Assembly (NCBI RefSeq): GCF_010501055.1
Contig: NZ_QVMO01000002.1
Coordinates: forward strand, 124,001 to 188,000
Length of the DNA stretch: 64,000 nt
Direction: 5' to 3'
DNA from: Dysgonomonas sp. 521
Lineage (GTDB): Bacteria > Bacteroidota > Bacteroidia > Bacteroidales > Dysgonomonadaceae
Made by a program: the position numbers and the translations under genes
The notes under the pieces: generated by a model
What the model saw: only the letters and a program-made list of their open reading frames with translations
What the model was told of the DNA's origin: nothing
Databases searched by the model: none
In this document: piece by piece, positions 36,182 to 45,522 of the stretch
How positions within the stretch are numbered: position 1 is the first letter of the stretch
Layout: each line of letters starts with the position of its first letter

Positions 36182-37411
36182 TTATAATTTTGGACCGCGT
36201 GGTTTTTTCCTCTTTCGTTTCATCCTGTTAGTAAAAGCAATTTCTTCATAATTATCCCCATGTTGTTCCATAGAGAAAATTCCGGCAATTGCGTCAGTTA
36301 TAGATTCTTGTTGTTGGGAGTAATCATTATTAGATATTTTGTCATTCGAAAAATCATTTGTATGCTTTACATCTTCATTAAATAACCTTTGGAAAGTATT
36401 TGCGGAAAATTCTTTACCCATCCGTGAGCCATTGAAAACAACCTTTTGTTGATGGTCAATAAAAGTTACTCCATAAATACGTTTATCATCATTCTCCCTG
36501 AACAGGACAGATATATTATTCTTGGCCAGTTCCTTCTCTAACTGCTTTCGGGAACAATTATTCATCAGGCAAGATGAAACAATAGTTTTTGTCCTGTTAT
36601 AAGACAACTTTCCTTTCATATCTTTCTTCGAAAAGGTAATCCGTTTTTGCAAGGCATCATAACCGACCTCTCTACTTATAAGAGATGCTTTGAATGGATT
36701 TCCGGTTTTCCTCCCTTTTTTATCCAATGCAGAATATATAAGTCCATTGTATGATTTTCCTCTTGCTTCCCCTTTAACCTCTTCAACGGTAACGCCATAC
36801 AAAGAAAGTAAAGCCCGGTATTCGTTGATATTCTGGAAGTGGTAATTTTTCATTGCGCTTTTGACAATATTAGCTACCTGTTTCTTTATATTTCCTGCTT
36901 TCGGATTGACTCGTTTCAATGGCATTTTTTCAGAATAATGCACCTTTTCAGCTGGAAGCAATCCGTACTTTTTTTCCAACTCCCGGGTAATATCTTTTGA
37001 GCGTTTATGTTCAAAAGAGCCATTCATCCGTTCCCCGTTTTCTTTAACACAAGTAGTAACAATATGTAGGTGATGACGGTCGATATCTTCGTGCTTATAT
37101 ACAAGATAGGGTTGATTTCCATATCCTAACTTCTCGAGGTATTCCTGTGCTATTTTTTCAAATTGTTCATCTGTCAGCTTATCGTCCGGGTGTGGATTCA
37201 GAGAAATATGGACAATTGGTTTCTTGGTATTTTTATTTGCATTCAGATAGTCTTCAAAAGAACGTAATGTCAGGGAGGTTTTATATTCACCATCATAAGT
37301 TTGCATAATTAAATTACTGCAAAGGATCTTAGCCTGATTATCATCAACCTTTTCCTGATTGTAAGATAACGCTCCAAAAAGGGAATTTCCAAGACTAATA
37401 TTCGCTACCAT
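36182..37411 (-). CDS. mobB: MobB-type relaxase (conjugative nuclease)
   Basis: A 409-aa relaxase/mobilisation nuclease. The N-terminal domain contains a Tyr (LSYNQEK) for nicking and the metal-binding HxH motif in DIDRHHLHIVTTCV, followed by SFEHKRSKDITRELEKKYGL. The C-terminal half is basic. It would nick the oriT, probably the hairpin region near 37.9 kb, and stay covalently bound to the 5' end. It overlaps mobA by 17 nt, showing an operon on the - strand. Confidence 0.88.
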   Translation of the reverse strand: MVANISLGNSLFGALSYNQEKVDDNQAKILCSNLIMQTYDGEYKTSLTLRSFEDYLNANKNTKKPIVHISLNPHPDDKLTDEQFEKIAQEYLEKLGYGNQPYLVYKHEDIDRHHLHIVTTCVKENGERMNGSFEHKRSKDITRELEKKYGLLPAEKVHYSEKMPLKRVNPKAGNIKKQVANIVKSAMKNYHFQNINEYRALLSLYGVTVEEVKGEARGKSYNGLIYSALDKKGRKTGNPFKASLISREVGYDALQKRITFSKKDMKGKLSYNRTKTIVSSCLMNNCSRKQLEKELAKNNISVLFRENDDKRIYGVTFIDHQQKVVFNGSRMGKEFSANTFQRLFNEDVKHTNDFSNDKISNNDYSQQQESITDAIAGIFSMEQHGDNYEEIAFTNRMKRKRKKPRGPKL

Positions 37412-37838
37412 TGCTTAGATATTTAGTCTCCATTTCTTTCGTTAATTCTATCACTTGCTTATGAATTTCGACCAGTTCCATTGTCGCTTTCTCCAATTTA
37501 TAAAGAAATGCCAGTGCTTTTTTCTCCGTAAAATTAGAGTGAAGAGCTTTGACTACCTGATTATAATTGTTACCAATCGCTCGAAATTGACCGAATAAAG
37601 TAGTCAATCTCATGTAATAATCTTTGATACTTTTATCCACTTTTGTGACAATAAATGGCCTGTCAAAAACACGGGATACGATAAAATCTGCCTTATTTTT
37701 CGCCCCGGACTGTTCGTATAAAGATAAAAACCGGGCATGACTGGCACTATTAAAACGAACCGAATAGCGGTAAACCGCCGGATCATCAACGGGAATTCTT
37801 CCCCCTTTTCTTTTTCTTAAAGGTTTTTCTCTGTTCAT
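37395..37838 (-). CDS. mobA: MobA-type relaxosome accessory protein
   Basis: A 147-aa basic protein with the segment VYRYSVRFNSASHARFLSLYEQSG, like ribbon-helix-helix mobilisation proteins (MobA/MbpC of Bacteroides elements). A helical tail includes FGQFRAIGNNYNQVVKAL, a usual feature of this family. It binds oriT and helps the relaxase. It is the first gene of the mob operon, next to the oriT-like region. Confidence 0.82.
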   Translation of the reverse strand: MNREKPLRKRKGGRIPVDDPAVYRYSVRFNSASHARFLSLYEQSGAKNKADFIVSRVFDRPFIVTKVDKSIKDYYMRLTTLFGQFRAIGNNYNQVVKALHSNFTEKKALAFLYKLEKATMELVEIHKQVIELTKEMETKYLSNGSEY

Positions 37839-37946
37839 AATTATTGGATATTTAGTGGTTATCGCAGATCGTTACCTGCATTAAAATCGAAAATCTGATC
37901 TTGCAACTTCGGCGCAAGATTTCTCCCGACTTTCAGGGGAGCGGGG

Positions 37947-37998
37947 CAAGGAGTTTTGGGCTGCTGAATTTATTCAGAGCAGCTCAAAACACACCTTG
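37947..37998. other. Candidate oriT hairpin
   Basis: CAAGG, GTTTTG and GCTGCT on the left pair with AGCAGC, CAAAAC and CCTTG on the right, with small bulges and a GAATTTATTC centre that is itself palindromic. It lies about 110 bp upstream of mobA, the usual place for oriT in CTnDOT-like elements. Confidence 0.5.
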
Positions 37999-38140
37999 CT
38001 GTGTTCTGACGAACACCAAAATCCACCCAAAGGGATGGATTAACATTAATCGATATGAGAATGTCTGTAACATAACTAGCGGGTTTACTCTGATGCTTGC
38101 AAAGTTAGGTGCTCTAAATGGGAATATTACGATGAAGATA

Positions 38141-38174
38141 GTAGCCAAATGATGCCAATAGCAGCCAAATGATG
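38141..38174. repeat. Two 14-bp direct repeats (iteron-like)
   Basis: G(T/C)AGCCAAATGATG occurs at 38141-38154 and 38161-38174, a period of 20 bp. The inverted pair AAAGTTAGGT (38101-38110) and ACCTAACTTT (38177-38186) flanks them. They are possible binding sites for MobA or TraA/TraB. Confidence 0.5.
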
Positions 38175-38290
38175 TCACCTAACTTTTTTATAATAAGGTT
38201 ATTATTATTTATTATTTCTTTTGTCGATGTACAACTGGTTATGTAAATAATTATGCTCTTATCGGTATATATAAATATTTAAGGGATTAT

Positions 38291-38314
38291 ATACTTACAT
38301 AAGTATGTACTTAT
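38291..38314. repeat. Overlapping palindromes upstream of traA
   Basis: ATACTTACATAAGTAT (38291-38306) and ATAAGTATGTACTTAT (38299-38314) are each perfect inverted repeats sharing 8 bp. Related GAGTATGC units follow at 38325 and 38350. They could be operators for the tra operon. Confidence 0.45.
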
Positions 38315-38502
38315 ACAATTATGTGAGTATGCGCTTATCGACTTTAGTGAGTATGCATATAACCAAAGATTTGAACCAATAGCTATACACAAAAGGGAGT
38401 ATTTATTCAGATAAGGCAATAGTTGGAAATATATATATGCATTGTTATGCAGAATTATCTGAATAAATATAGTTCTATTTAATTAACTAAATAAGTTACA
38501 AC

Positions 38503-39264
38503 ATGAAAAAGAAGCCATTATTTATCGCTTTCTCTACTCAAAAGGGAGGAGTTGGAAAAACCGTATTTACTGTTCTTGTCGCAAGTTACCTTCATTATGA
38601 AAAAGGGTATAAGGTTGGGGTTATTGACTGTGATTATCCGCAGTACAGTATTGATGGTATGCGAAAACGGGAAGAGCAAATTCTCAGGGAAGATAACTAT
38701 TATAAGCTGATGGCTTACAACCAGTTTAGCCGGGAAAATGAGTTGAACGCATATCTGGTAGAATCCGCGACCGGAGAGAATGCGATTAGTTGTGCCAATA
38801 AAATGATAGAAGAATCTTCTGTTGATCTGGATTTTATCTTCTTCGATTTACCAGGTACACTTAATAGTAAAGGTATAATTATGACCTTATCCCAAATGGA
38901 TTATATATTTTCTCCGATAAGTGCAGACCGCTATGTGTTGGAAAGTACCTTGGAATTTACTTCCCTTTTAAATGAAAATATCCTTAGTATTAATAAGGGC
39001 AGTTTAAAAGGATTGTATTTATTCTGGACTTTGGTGGATAAAAGAGAACGCTCAAATCTTTACGATGCATATGCTGATGTAATTGCCGAGTTGGGGCTGC
39101 AACTGTTAAGGACTTATATTCCTGAAAGAAAATGTTTTCGACATGAACTGGAAAGCACACATAGGCCTGTATTTCGTTCATCTTTCTTTGCCGCAGACAA
39201 ACAACTTGTTAGAAATTGCAAATTAGACGAACTTATCGATGAATTATTATCAATCATAAAATAA
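38503..39264 (+). CDS. traA: TraA, ParA-family ATPase of the conjugation operon
   Basis: A 253-aa protein with the deviant Walker A motif STQKGGVGKTVFTVL near residue 12 and the switch region VIDCDYPQYS. A later aspartate, FFDLPG, completes the ParA fold. In CTnDOT-like elements TraA is the first tra gene and may act in partition or DNA placement rather than in the channel. It is followed 7 nt later by traB. It looks intact. Confidence 0.85.
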   Translation: MKKKPLFIAFSTQKGGVGKTVFTVLVASYLHYEKGYKVGVIDCDYPQYSIDGMRKREEQILREDNYYKLMAYNQFSRENELNAYLVESATGENAISCANKMIEESSVDLDFIFFDLPGTLNSKGIIMTLSQMDYIFSPISADRYVLESTLEFTSLLNENILSINKGSLKGLYLFWTLVDKRERSNLYDAYADVIAELGLQLLRTYIPERKCFRHELESTHRPVFRSSFFAADKQLVRNCKLDELIDELLSIIK

Positions 39265-39271
39265 ATCAACA

Positions 39272-39673
39272 ATGAGTAAAAAGATAATACCTGAAGATAT
39301 TGATGAAAATGCATTACTGGCATCAATTTATGCAAAGAAAAATCCGGGCATAGACACATCAGAACAAGATTTACCAAAAAAAGATAATGAACCTTTCACA
39401 GTAAATGAGCCTTCAACGAAACGAAAAAAGATATCCAAAGGAAGTTACAGTGAAGAATTTCTTGGCAGGAAAGAAAAGAACACGAAACGGCCCAGCGTAT
39501 ATATAGATTTAGAATTGCATAATATTATCTCTGAAATAGTAAAAGTTATAGCAGTAAAAATGACTGTCGGAGAATATATTGATATGGTACTATGGGAACA
39601 TCTCAAACAAAATAAAGATGAAATAAACAAATTATATCGTCAAGACCGGGATGACTTAATCAAAATCGAATGA
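39272..39673 (+). CDS. traB: TraB-like protein (DUF3408 type)
   Basis: A 133-aa protein with a charged, disordered N-terminal half and a C-terminal segment RPSVYIDLELHNIISEIVKV that resembles a ribbon-helix-helix, as in DUF3408 conjugal proteins that follow traA. It could bind DNA and pair with the ParA-like TraA. It overlaps the next gene by 4 nt. Confidence 0.7.
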   Translation: MSKKIIPEDIDENALLASIYAKKNPGIDTSEQDLPKKDNEPFTVNEPSTKRKKISKGSYSEEFLGRKEKNTKRPSVYIDLELHNIISEIVKVIAVKMTVGEYIDMVLWEHLKQNKDEINKLYRQDRDDLIKIE

Positions 39674-40338
39674 CCATGATCCTATTTATTGTTATAACAG
39701 CTTTATTGTGTCTGCTCCTATTAGGAATTGATAGCTTCCGGCAAGTAAAACAAAGGAAAGAAACTGACACCCCTCATGAAAAGATGCCATTGGATTCTTC
39801 TAAATCTACCTCTATATTGGGAAAAAGCCATTATCAACTCAGCCAATTGCTGCCAAATGATGTCACGTCTCTAAAAACAGAAGCAGACATGAAAGATAAT
39901 ACTAAAGAAGAATCTACTTTTGCTGGGCCTTCTTTGGAAACAGAACATGATGATCCTGAAGAGATCGACGTGGATGTTCCGCCTTTGGAAAAAGAAGAGC
40001 CGGATGAGGATGATTTCATTGAAGAGGAAGAGATTACAGGACTATTTGGGCCGGAAGCAGAAATTGCATCAGGTGTTAGTGTTAACGATATGCTTAAGGC
40101 AGACAAGGTAATATCTGATGTGCAAGCAAGTGTTCAGGATGAAGAAGAAGCCGGACAAATTCTTTATCAAAACAGAAAGACAGATATAGTTGAACAGATT
40201 GCTTCAAATAGTTCTATGCGGATAGAAAGAATACGAGATCTGATGTACATTCATGAAAAGAAATATGGAATTGTAGAAACAGATACTCCCACAAATAAAG
40301 ATTTAGAAAATTTTGATATTAACAATTTTATTCGGTAA
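39670..40338 (+). CDS. Membrane-anchored acidic Tra-region protein (TraC/TraD position)
   Basis: A 222-aa protein. The first 20 residues are one membrane helix (MILFIVITALLCLLLLGIDS), then comes a long acidic, low-complexity region (EEIDVDVPPLEKEEPDEDDF), and a short helical C-terminal domain that is likely conserved (MRIERIRDLMYIHEKKYG). It starts at the ATGA overlap with traB. It sits where TraC/TraD-type proteins are found in CTnDOT-like operons. The function is unknown. Confidence 0.55.
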   Translation: MTMILFIVITALLCLLLLGIDSFRQVKQRKETDTPHEKMPLDSSKSTSILGKSHYQLSQLLPNDVTSLKTEADMKDNTKEESTFAGPSLETEHDDPEEIDVDVPPLEKEEPDEDDFIEEEEITGLFGPEAEIASGVSVNDMLKADKVISDVQASVQDEEEAGQILYQNRKTDIVEQIASNSSMRIERIRDLMYIHEKKYGIVETDTPTNKDLENFDINNFIR

Positions 40339-40456
40339 AAGATGAAGATTTATGACTCCGGCTAATATGATTAAGCCACCACTAAAATCCAATTTAATTA
40401 AAGTAGAACCTTGTTATGAGGCCTATCCACCCTCATGACGCTAAAAACAATCATTT

Positions 40457-40756
40457 ATGAAAAAGAAACTTCTTTTCTTTGCAGTGATATTCATCGCTTT
40501 TACTGCAAACATTTTCGCTCAGGGTAATGGTCTTCAAGGTATCAACGATGCCACTAATATGGTGACAAGTTATTTCGATCCCGGCACAAAACTTATCTAT
40601 GCTATTGGAGCCGTCGTCGGGCTTATCGGAGGTGTTAAAGTATATGGGAAGTTCAGCTCCGGCGATCCTGATACCTCTAAAACTGCCGCTTCGTGGTTCG
40701 GAGCCTGTATATTTCTGATTGTGGCTGCCACTATCCTCCGTTCATTCTTCTTATAA
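40457..40756 (+). CDS. traE: TraE, pilin-like protein (DUF4134, VirB2-type)
   Basis: A 99-aa protein with a signal peptide (MKKKLLFFAVIFIAFTANIFAQ) and two hydrophobic helices (LIYAIGAVVGLIGGVKVYG and WFGACIFLIVAATILRSFF). This is the VirB2-like pilin plan and matches DUF4134 proteins. It would assemble in or at the transfer channel. It is the first of the channel genes, 47 nt before traF. Confidence 0.85.
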   Translation: MKKKLLFFAVIFIAFTANIFAQGNGLQGINDATNMVTSYFDPGTKLIYAIGAVVGLIGGVKVYGKFSSGDPDTSKTAASWFGACIFLIVAATILRSFFL

Positions 40757-40802
40757 GGGTCATAGACTCTCTTATTAACTCAAATGAGAAATAAGAATCA
40801 AT

Positions 40803-41162
40803 ATGAGTTCAACAACTATTAAAACAAGAAGAATGGAATACTCGATCAACAAAGGGATTGGCAAGCCCGCAGAATTTAAGGGTTTGAAATCCCAGTATCT
40901 CTTCATTTTCGCAGGTGGCTTACTGTCTGTGTTCGTGGTTTTCGTAATCATGTATATGATAGGCATTAGCCAAACCATATGTATTGGATTCGGAGGAACA
41001 GCCGCCGGAATCCTTGTCTGGGGAACTTTCCACCTGAATGATAAATACGGGGAGTTCGGACTGATGAAGCTGCAAGCCATAGCTAACCATCCCAAATACA
41101 TTATCAATCGCAGGCGGATAGAAAACCTGTTCCAGCACAAAAGAAAGGAGGTTCGTTTATGA
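40803..41162 (+). CDS. traF: TraF, inner-membrane protein (DUF4133, VirB3-type)
   Basis: A 119-aa protein with a conserved start region (YSINKGIGKPAEFKGLKSQY), two membrane helices and a short basic tail (RRRIENLFQHKRKEV). This is the VirB3-like DUF4133 family, which works with the VirB4 ATPase encoded next. It overlaps traG by 4 nt (ATGA). Confidence 0.85.
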   Translation: MSSTTIKTRRMEYSINKGIGKPAEFKGLKSQYLFIFAGGLLSVFVVFVIMYMIGISQTICIGFGGTAAGILVWGTFHLNDKYGEFGLMKLQAIANHPKYIINRRRIENLFQHKRKEVRL

Positions 41163-43651
41163 GAAATACAGCCAAAGCAGCCACGTTGGAAAGCAAATTC
41201 CCCCTGTTAACAGTTGAACATGATTATATTCTGAGTAAAGATGCTGATCTGTCGGTAGCCTATCGGATAGAACTACCCGAACTGTTCACTGTAACATCAG
41301 CCGAATACGAAGCGATGCACTCGGCATGGCTCAAAGCCATTAAGGTTTTGCCTAACTATTGTGTGGTACATCGTCAGGACTGGTTTGTAGAAGAGAAGTA
41401 CAGACCAGAACTGGATAAGGAAGATATCAGTTTCCTATCCCGCAGCTTTGAACGCCATTTCAATGAACGTCCGTACCTGAACCATACTTCGTACCTGTTC
41501 CTGACAAAGACCACTAAAGAGAGGGCACGCCAGCAAAGTAACTTTAACGCACTGACACGGGGCTTTATCGTTCCCAAAGAAATGCAGGATAAAGAAGCTA
41601 TCCAAAAGTTTACCGAGGCTGTCGGACAATTCGAGCGTATCATTAATGATTCGGGATTTATTAAACTCACACGTATTACAACCGATGAGATTGTTGGCAC
41701 AGATTCCGGCGCAGGTATTGTCGAAAAATATTTCTCCCTGTCCCAGCAAGACACAACTTGTTTGCAGGATATTACCCTGAAAGCGGGAGAAATGAAAATC
41801 GGTGATAAATATCTCTGCCTGCATACGCTTTCGGATACAGAAGACCTGCCGGGAAAAGTACAGACAGATACCCGTTATGAACGGCTATCGACGGACAGAA
41901 GCGATTGCCGCCTGTCCTTTGCCGCCCCGATAGGAGTATTGCTCTCCTGTAACCATATCGTCAACCAGTATATCTTTATTGATGACCATACGGAAAGCCT
42001 CAAACGTTTCGAGAAGCAAGCGAGAAATATGCACTCTTTATCCCGTTACAGCAGAAGTAACCAGATAAACAAAGCCTGGATTGAAGATTATCTGAATGAT
42101 GCACATAGCTTTGGATTGACCTCAGTACGTTGTCATGTCAATGTAATGGCATGGAGCGATGACAGGGAAGACCTTGCCCGTATTAAGAACGATGTCGGTA
42201 GCCAGCTGGCATTAATGGAATGTAAACCGAGACATAATACGGTAGATACGCCGACACTCTTCTGGGCGGGTATTCCGGGTAATGCGGGCGATTTTCCGAG
42301 TGAAGAGAGTTTTTATACATTCATCGAACAGGCCTTGTGTTTCTTAATAGAAGAAACCAATTATAAGAACTCGCCTTCTCCGTTCGGAATCAAGATGGTG
42401 GATCGGGTAACGGGTAGACCTCTTCATATGGATATTTCTGACCTGCCTATGAAGAAAGGAATTATCACCAACCGCAACAAGTTCGTGTTAGGTCCATCGG
42501 GTAGCGGAAAATCCTTCTTTATGAATCATCTTGTCCGCCAATACTGGGAACAGGGCACGCACGTTGTCCTTGTGGACACGGGTAATTCCTATCAAGGCTT
42601 ATGTGAGATGATTCGCAGCAAAACGAAAGGCGAAGATGGAATTTATTTCACATACACCGAAGAAAATCCGATTTCTTTTAATCCATTTTACACCGATGAT
42701 AATCAATTCGATGTAGAGAAAAAGGACAGTCTAAAAACTTTGCTTTTGACCCTTTGGAAAAGTGAAGATGACAAAATCACAAAGACCGAATCGGGAGAGC
42801 TAGGTAGTGCTGTTGAAGAATATATCAAACGGATACAGTCGGATAAGAGTATTGCACCGTGCTTCAATACTTTCTATGAGTTTATGCGGGATGAATACAA
42901 AGTGGAGCTACAAAGCAGAGAGATTGAGGTAGGCAAAGAAGAGTTCAATATCAATAACTTCCTGACTACCCTGCGGCAGTACTACAAAGGTGGGCGTTTC
43001 GACTTCCTATTGAACTCGGACAAGGAACTGGATTTGCTGAACAAACGGTTTATCGTTTTCGAGATAGACCAGATAAAGGAGAACCGCGACCTTTTTCCGA
43101 TAGTGACCATTATCATTATGGAAGCATTTATCAATAAGATGCGTAGGCTGAAAGGTATCCGAAAGCAATTCATTTGCGAAGAGGCATGGAAGGCTCTTTC
43201 ATCTCCGAATATGGCGGATTATTTAAAGTATTTGTACAAAACCGTCCGAAAATTCTTTGGAGAAGCCATTGTTGTCACTCAGGAAGTAGATGATATTATC
43301 TCGTCTCCGGTAGTCAAAGATGCCATTATCAATAACTCCGATTGTAAGATACTGCTCGACCAGCGTAAGTATATGAACAAGTTTGATGCGATACAGTCTT
43401 TGCTGGGACTGACCGATAAGGAACGGGCGCAAATTCTTTCCATTAATATGTCCAATAATCCAAGCCGATTGTACAAAGAAGTGTGGATCGGACTGGGCAG
43501 TGCGCAATCTGCGGTATATGCAACGGAAGTAAGTAAATCAGAATACCTGACCTATACCACTGAAGAGACCGAGAAACTCGAAGTGATGCGGCTCGCTGAA
43601 AAGTTGGGAGGAGATATGGAACAGGCTATAAAGCAACTGGCGGCCCCTTAA
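41159..43651 (+). CDS. traG: TraG, VirB4-type conjugation ATPase
   Basis: An 830-aa ATPase with Walker A GPSGSGKSFF near residue 450, Walker B regions RFIVFEIDQI and FICEEAWKAL, and the VirB4 C-terminal segment VVTQEVDDIISSPVV. It is the energy source for channel assembly and transfer, at the inner membrane with TraF. There are no frameshifts and the length is typical for CTnDOT-like TraG. Confidence 0.93.
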   Translation: MRNTAKAATLESKFPLLTVEHDYILSKDADLSVAYRIELPELFTVTSAEYEAMHSAWLKAIKVLPNYCVVHRQDWFVEEKYRPELDKEDISFLSRSFERHFNERPYLNHTSYLFLTKTTKERARQQSNFNALTRGFIVPKEMQDKEAIQKFTEAVGQFERIINDSGFIKLTRITTDEIVGTDSGAGIVEKYFSLSQQDTTCLQDITLKAGEMKIGDKYLCLHTLSDTEDLPGKVQTDTRYERLSTDRSDCRLSFAAPIGVLLSCNHIVNQYIFIDDHTESLKRFEKQARNMHSLSRYSRSNQINKAWIEDYLNDAHSFGLTSVRCHVNVMAWSDDREDLARIKNDVGSQLALMECKPRHNTVDTPTLFWAGIPGNAGDFPSEESFYTFIEQALCFLIEETNYKNSPSPFGIKMVDRVTGRPLHMDISDLPMKKGIITNRNKFVLGPSGSGKSFFMNHLVRQYWEQGTHVVLVDTGNSYQGLCEMIRSKTKGEDGIYFTYTEENPISFNPFYTDDNQFDVEKKDSLKTLLLTLWKSEDDKITKTESGELGSAVEEYIKRIQSDKSIAPCFNTFYEFMRDEYKVELQSREIEVGKEEFNINNFLTTLRQYYKGGRFDFLLNSDKELDLLNKRFIVFEIDQIKENRDLFPIVTIIIMEAFINKMRRLKGIRKQFICEEAWKALSSPNMADYLKYLYKTVRKFFGEAIVVTQEVDDIISSPVVKDAIINNSDCKILLDQRKYMNKFDAIQSLLGLTDKERAQILSINMSNNPSRLYKEVWIGLGSAQSAVYATEVSKSEYLTYTTEETEKLEVMRLAEKLGGDMEQAIKQLAAP

Positions 43652-43707
43652 TCCGCATTAGCAAAAAGAGAATAATAATTTATTAACGTATTAATAACAA
43701 GTTGAAT

Positions 43708-44337
43708 ATGAAAGCTAAATTTTTCATGTTGTGCGTAAGCCTTGTGCTTTTCACAACAAATATCAGTGCCCAGTGGACAGTCTGGGACCCGTCGAACTTT
43801 ACCCAAAGTATTGTTAATACCAGCAAACAGATTGTCGAAACCTCTTCCACTGCAAAAAATATGATTAATAATTTTAAAGAGGTGCAAAAGGTTTATAATC
43901 AAGGTAAAGAATACTACGATGCGCTCAAAGCAGTGAACAAGCTGGTCAAAGATGCAAGGAAAGTACAGAAGACCATACTGATGGTAGGCGAAGTCTCCGA
44001 TATCTATGTCAATAACTTTCAAAAGATGCTGCAAGATCCCAATTATTCCATCGATGAACTCAATGCCATTGCAACAGGATATGCCAAATTGTTGGAGCAA
44101 AGTAACGATGTATTAAACGAATTGAAAGGAGTCGTCAATATCAGTACCCTATCTCTTTCGGATAAAGATCGTATGGATGTAGTCAATAGCTGCCATGACT
44201 CGATGGTGGAGTATCGCAATCTGGTAAAATACTATACTAATAAAAATATCGGAGTATCTTATCTCAGAGCGAAGAAAAAAGGCGAGACTGCAAGGGTAAA
44301 TGCTTTGTATGGCAATCCAAACGAACGTTACTGGTAA
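43708..44337 (+). CDS. traI: TraI, periplasmic conjugation protein (DUF4141)
   Basis: A 209-aa protein with a signal peptide (MKAKFFMLCVSLVLFTTNISAQ) and a long helical, coiled-coil-like region after WTVWDPSNFTQSIVNTSKQ. It matches DUF4141/VirB5-like proteins located between traG and traJ. It probably forms part of the pilus tip or channel. The ATG at 43708 is preferred to a TTG two codons earlier. Confidence 0.8.
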   Translation: MKAKFFMLCVSLVLFTTNISAQWTVWDPSNFTQSIVNTSKQIVETSSTAKNMINNFKEVQKVYNQGKEYYDALKAVNKLVKDARKVQKTILMVGEVSDIYVNNFQKMLQDPNYSIDELNAIATGYAKLLEQSNDVLNELKGVVNISTLSLSDKDRMDVVNSCHDSMVEYRNLVKYYTNKNIGVSYLRAKKKGETARVNALYGNPNERYW

Positions 44338-44342
44338 TCTCA

Positions 44343-44393
44343 GTGTGCCGATATGCCAATGGCGCAAAGCAACAATAACATTGGCATATTGGC
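44343..44393. repeat. Palindromic intergenic repeat, copy 2
   Basis: GTGCCGATATGCCAATG and CATTGGCATATTGGCA form a near-perfect inverted repeat between traI and traJ. The left arm equals that of the copy at 36142-36175. Confidence 0.6.
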
Positions 44394-44419
44394 AAATTTT
44401 CACATTAAATTATTAGAAT

Positions 44420-45412
44420 ATGGATTTTGATCAATTTCACGAAACACTGCGAACCCTTTATGACCAGATGATGCCTTTGTGTAGCGATATGGCCGGAGTA
44501 GCCAAAGGAATAGCCGGATTGGGAGCATTGTTCTATGTTGCCCATCGGGTCTGGCAATCCCTGTCACGGGCTGAACCTATCGATGTCTATCCCTTGCTTC
44601 GTCCCTTTGCCATCGGCCTATGTATCATGTTTTTCCCGACTGTCGTACTGGGTACTATCAACAGTATTATGAGTCCTGTTGTGCAGGGAACACATGGTAT
44701 GCTGCAATCCGAAACATTCGACATGCAGAAATATGCAGAGCAAAAGGATAAGATGGAGTATGAAGCCATGCGGCGCAATCCCGAAACAGCTTATCTGGTA
44801 GATAATGAAATATGGGATGCCAAACTGGACGAATTGGGTATTACTGATGTGGGAACGAAAGTCGGATTATATATTGAAAAAGGATTGTACAATGCCAAGA
44901 AATGGATACGGGAAGCATTCAGGGAGTTGCTGGAGATAATTTTCAAGGCGGCGGCATTGGTTATTGATGTGATACGCACTTTCTTCCTGATTGTTCTCGC
45001 CATACTAGGTCCTATTGCCTTCGGGATCTCCGTCTGGGACGGATTTTCATCCACCCTGACCCAATGGATATCACGATATGTGTCGGTCTATCTGTGGCTG
45101 CCTGTGTCTGATTTGTTCAGCACGATATTAGCCCGGCTCCAATCACTGATGTTGCAAGCTGATATTGTCCGGATGGAAACTGATCCGAACTTCTCGCTGG
45201 ATAGTTCCGATGTTATTTATATCCTATTCCTACTGATCGGTATTGTCGGGTTCTTTACCATTCCGACTGTTGCCGGATGGATAATCTCGGCTGGTGGCAT
45301 GGGTAACTTCGGTAAGAATGTGAATCAGACGGCAACCAAAGGCGGAGCAATAGCCGGAGGTGCTGCGGGTGCTGCTGCCGGAAATATTATGGGAAGGCTG
45401 AAAGGGAAATAA
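44420..45412 (+). CDS. traJ: TraJ, polytopic inner-membrane channel protein (VirB6-type)
   Basis: A 330-aa protein with several membrane segments (for example AKGIAGLGALFYVAHRV, then FAIGLCIMFFPTVVLG, then FFLIVLAILGPIAFGISVW and IYILFLLIGIVGFFTIPTV) and a glycine/alanine-rich C-terminus. This is the VirB6-like TraJ of Bacteroidota conjugative elements, forming the inner-membrane part of the DNA channel. Palindromic repeats flank it on both sides. Confidence 0.85.
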   Translation: MDFDQFHETLRTLYDQMMPLCSDMAGVAKGIAGLGALFYVAHRVWQSLSRAEPIDVYPLLRPFAIGLCIMFFPTVVLGTINSIMSPVVQGTHGMLQSETFDMQKYAEQKDKMEYEAMRRNPETAYLVDNEIWDAKLDELGITDVGTKVGLYIEKGLYNAKKWIREAFRELLEIIFKAAALVIDVIRTFFLIVLAILGPIAFGISVWDGFSSTLTQWISRYVSVYLWLPVSDLFSTILARLQSLMLQADIVRMETDPNFSLDSSDVIYILFLLIGIVGFFTIPTVAGWIISAGGMGNFGKNVNQTATKGGAIAGGAAGAAAGNIMGRLKGK

Positions 45413-45434
45413 CTTAATGAGCCAATGGTTTAGT

Positions 45435-45505
45435 ATGCCAATTTGCCAATGAAAAAATGATTATCAGGCTCAGTAATCATCATTGGCACATCGGCACATT
45501 TTCAA
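45435..45505. repeat. Palindromic intergenic repeat, copy 3
   Basis: TATGCCAATTTGCCAATGA and TCATTGGCACATCGGCACA form an inverted repeat with a 25-30 nt loop between traJ and traK. It is the longest and most degenerate copy. Confidence 0.55.
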
Positions 45506-45522
45506 ATTATCACATTAGTATA

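Larger units (their letters stand above)
37839..38502. other. Noncoding mob/tra divergent region with oriT-like structures
   Basis: A 664-bp gap without convincing genes lies between divergent mobA and traA. It holds the inverted repeat ATCTTGC/GCAAGAT (37898-37920), a large hairpin (37947-37998), an AAAGTTAGGT/ACCTAACTTT pair (38101-38186) enclosing two 14-bp direct repeats (38141 and 38161), and overlapping palindromes at 38291-38314. The traA promoter should be near its right end. Confidence 0.6.

Noticed and set aside
37901-38152. 83-aa reading in the mob/tra gap
   Set aside because: It runs through the hairpin and repeat region thought to be oriT and shows no protein-like pattern.
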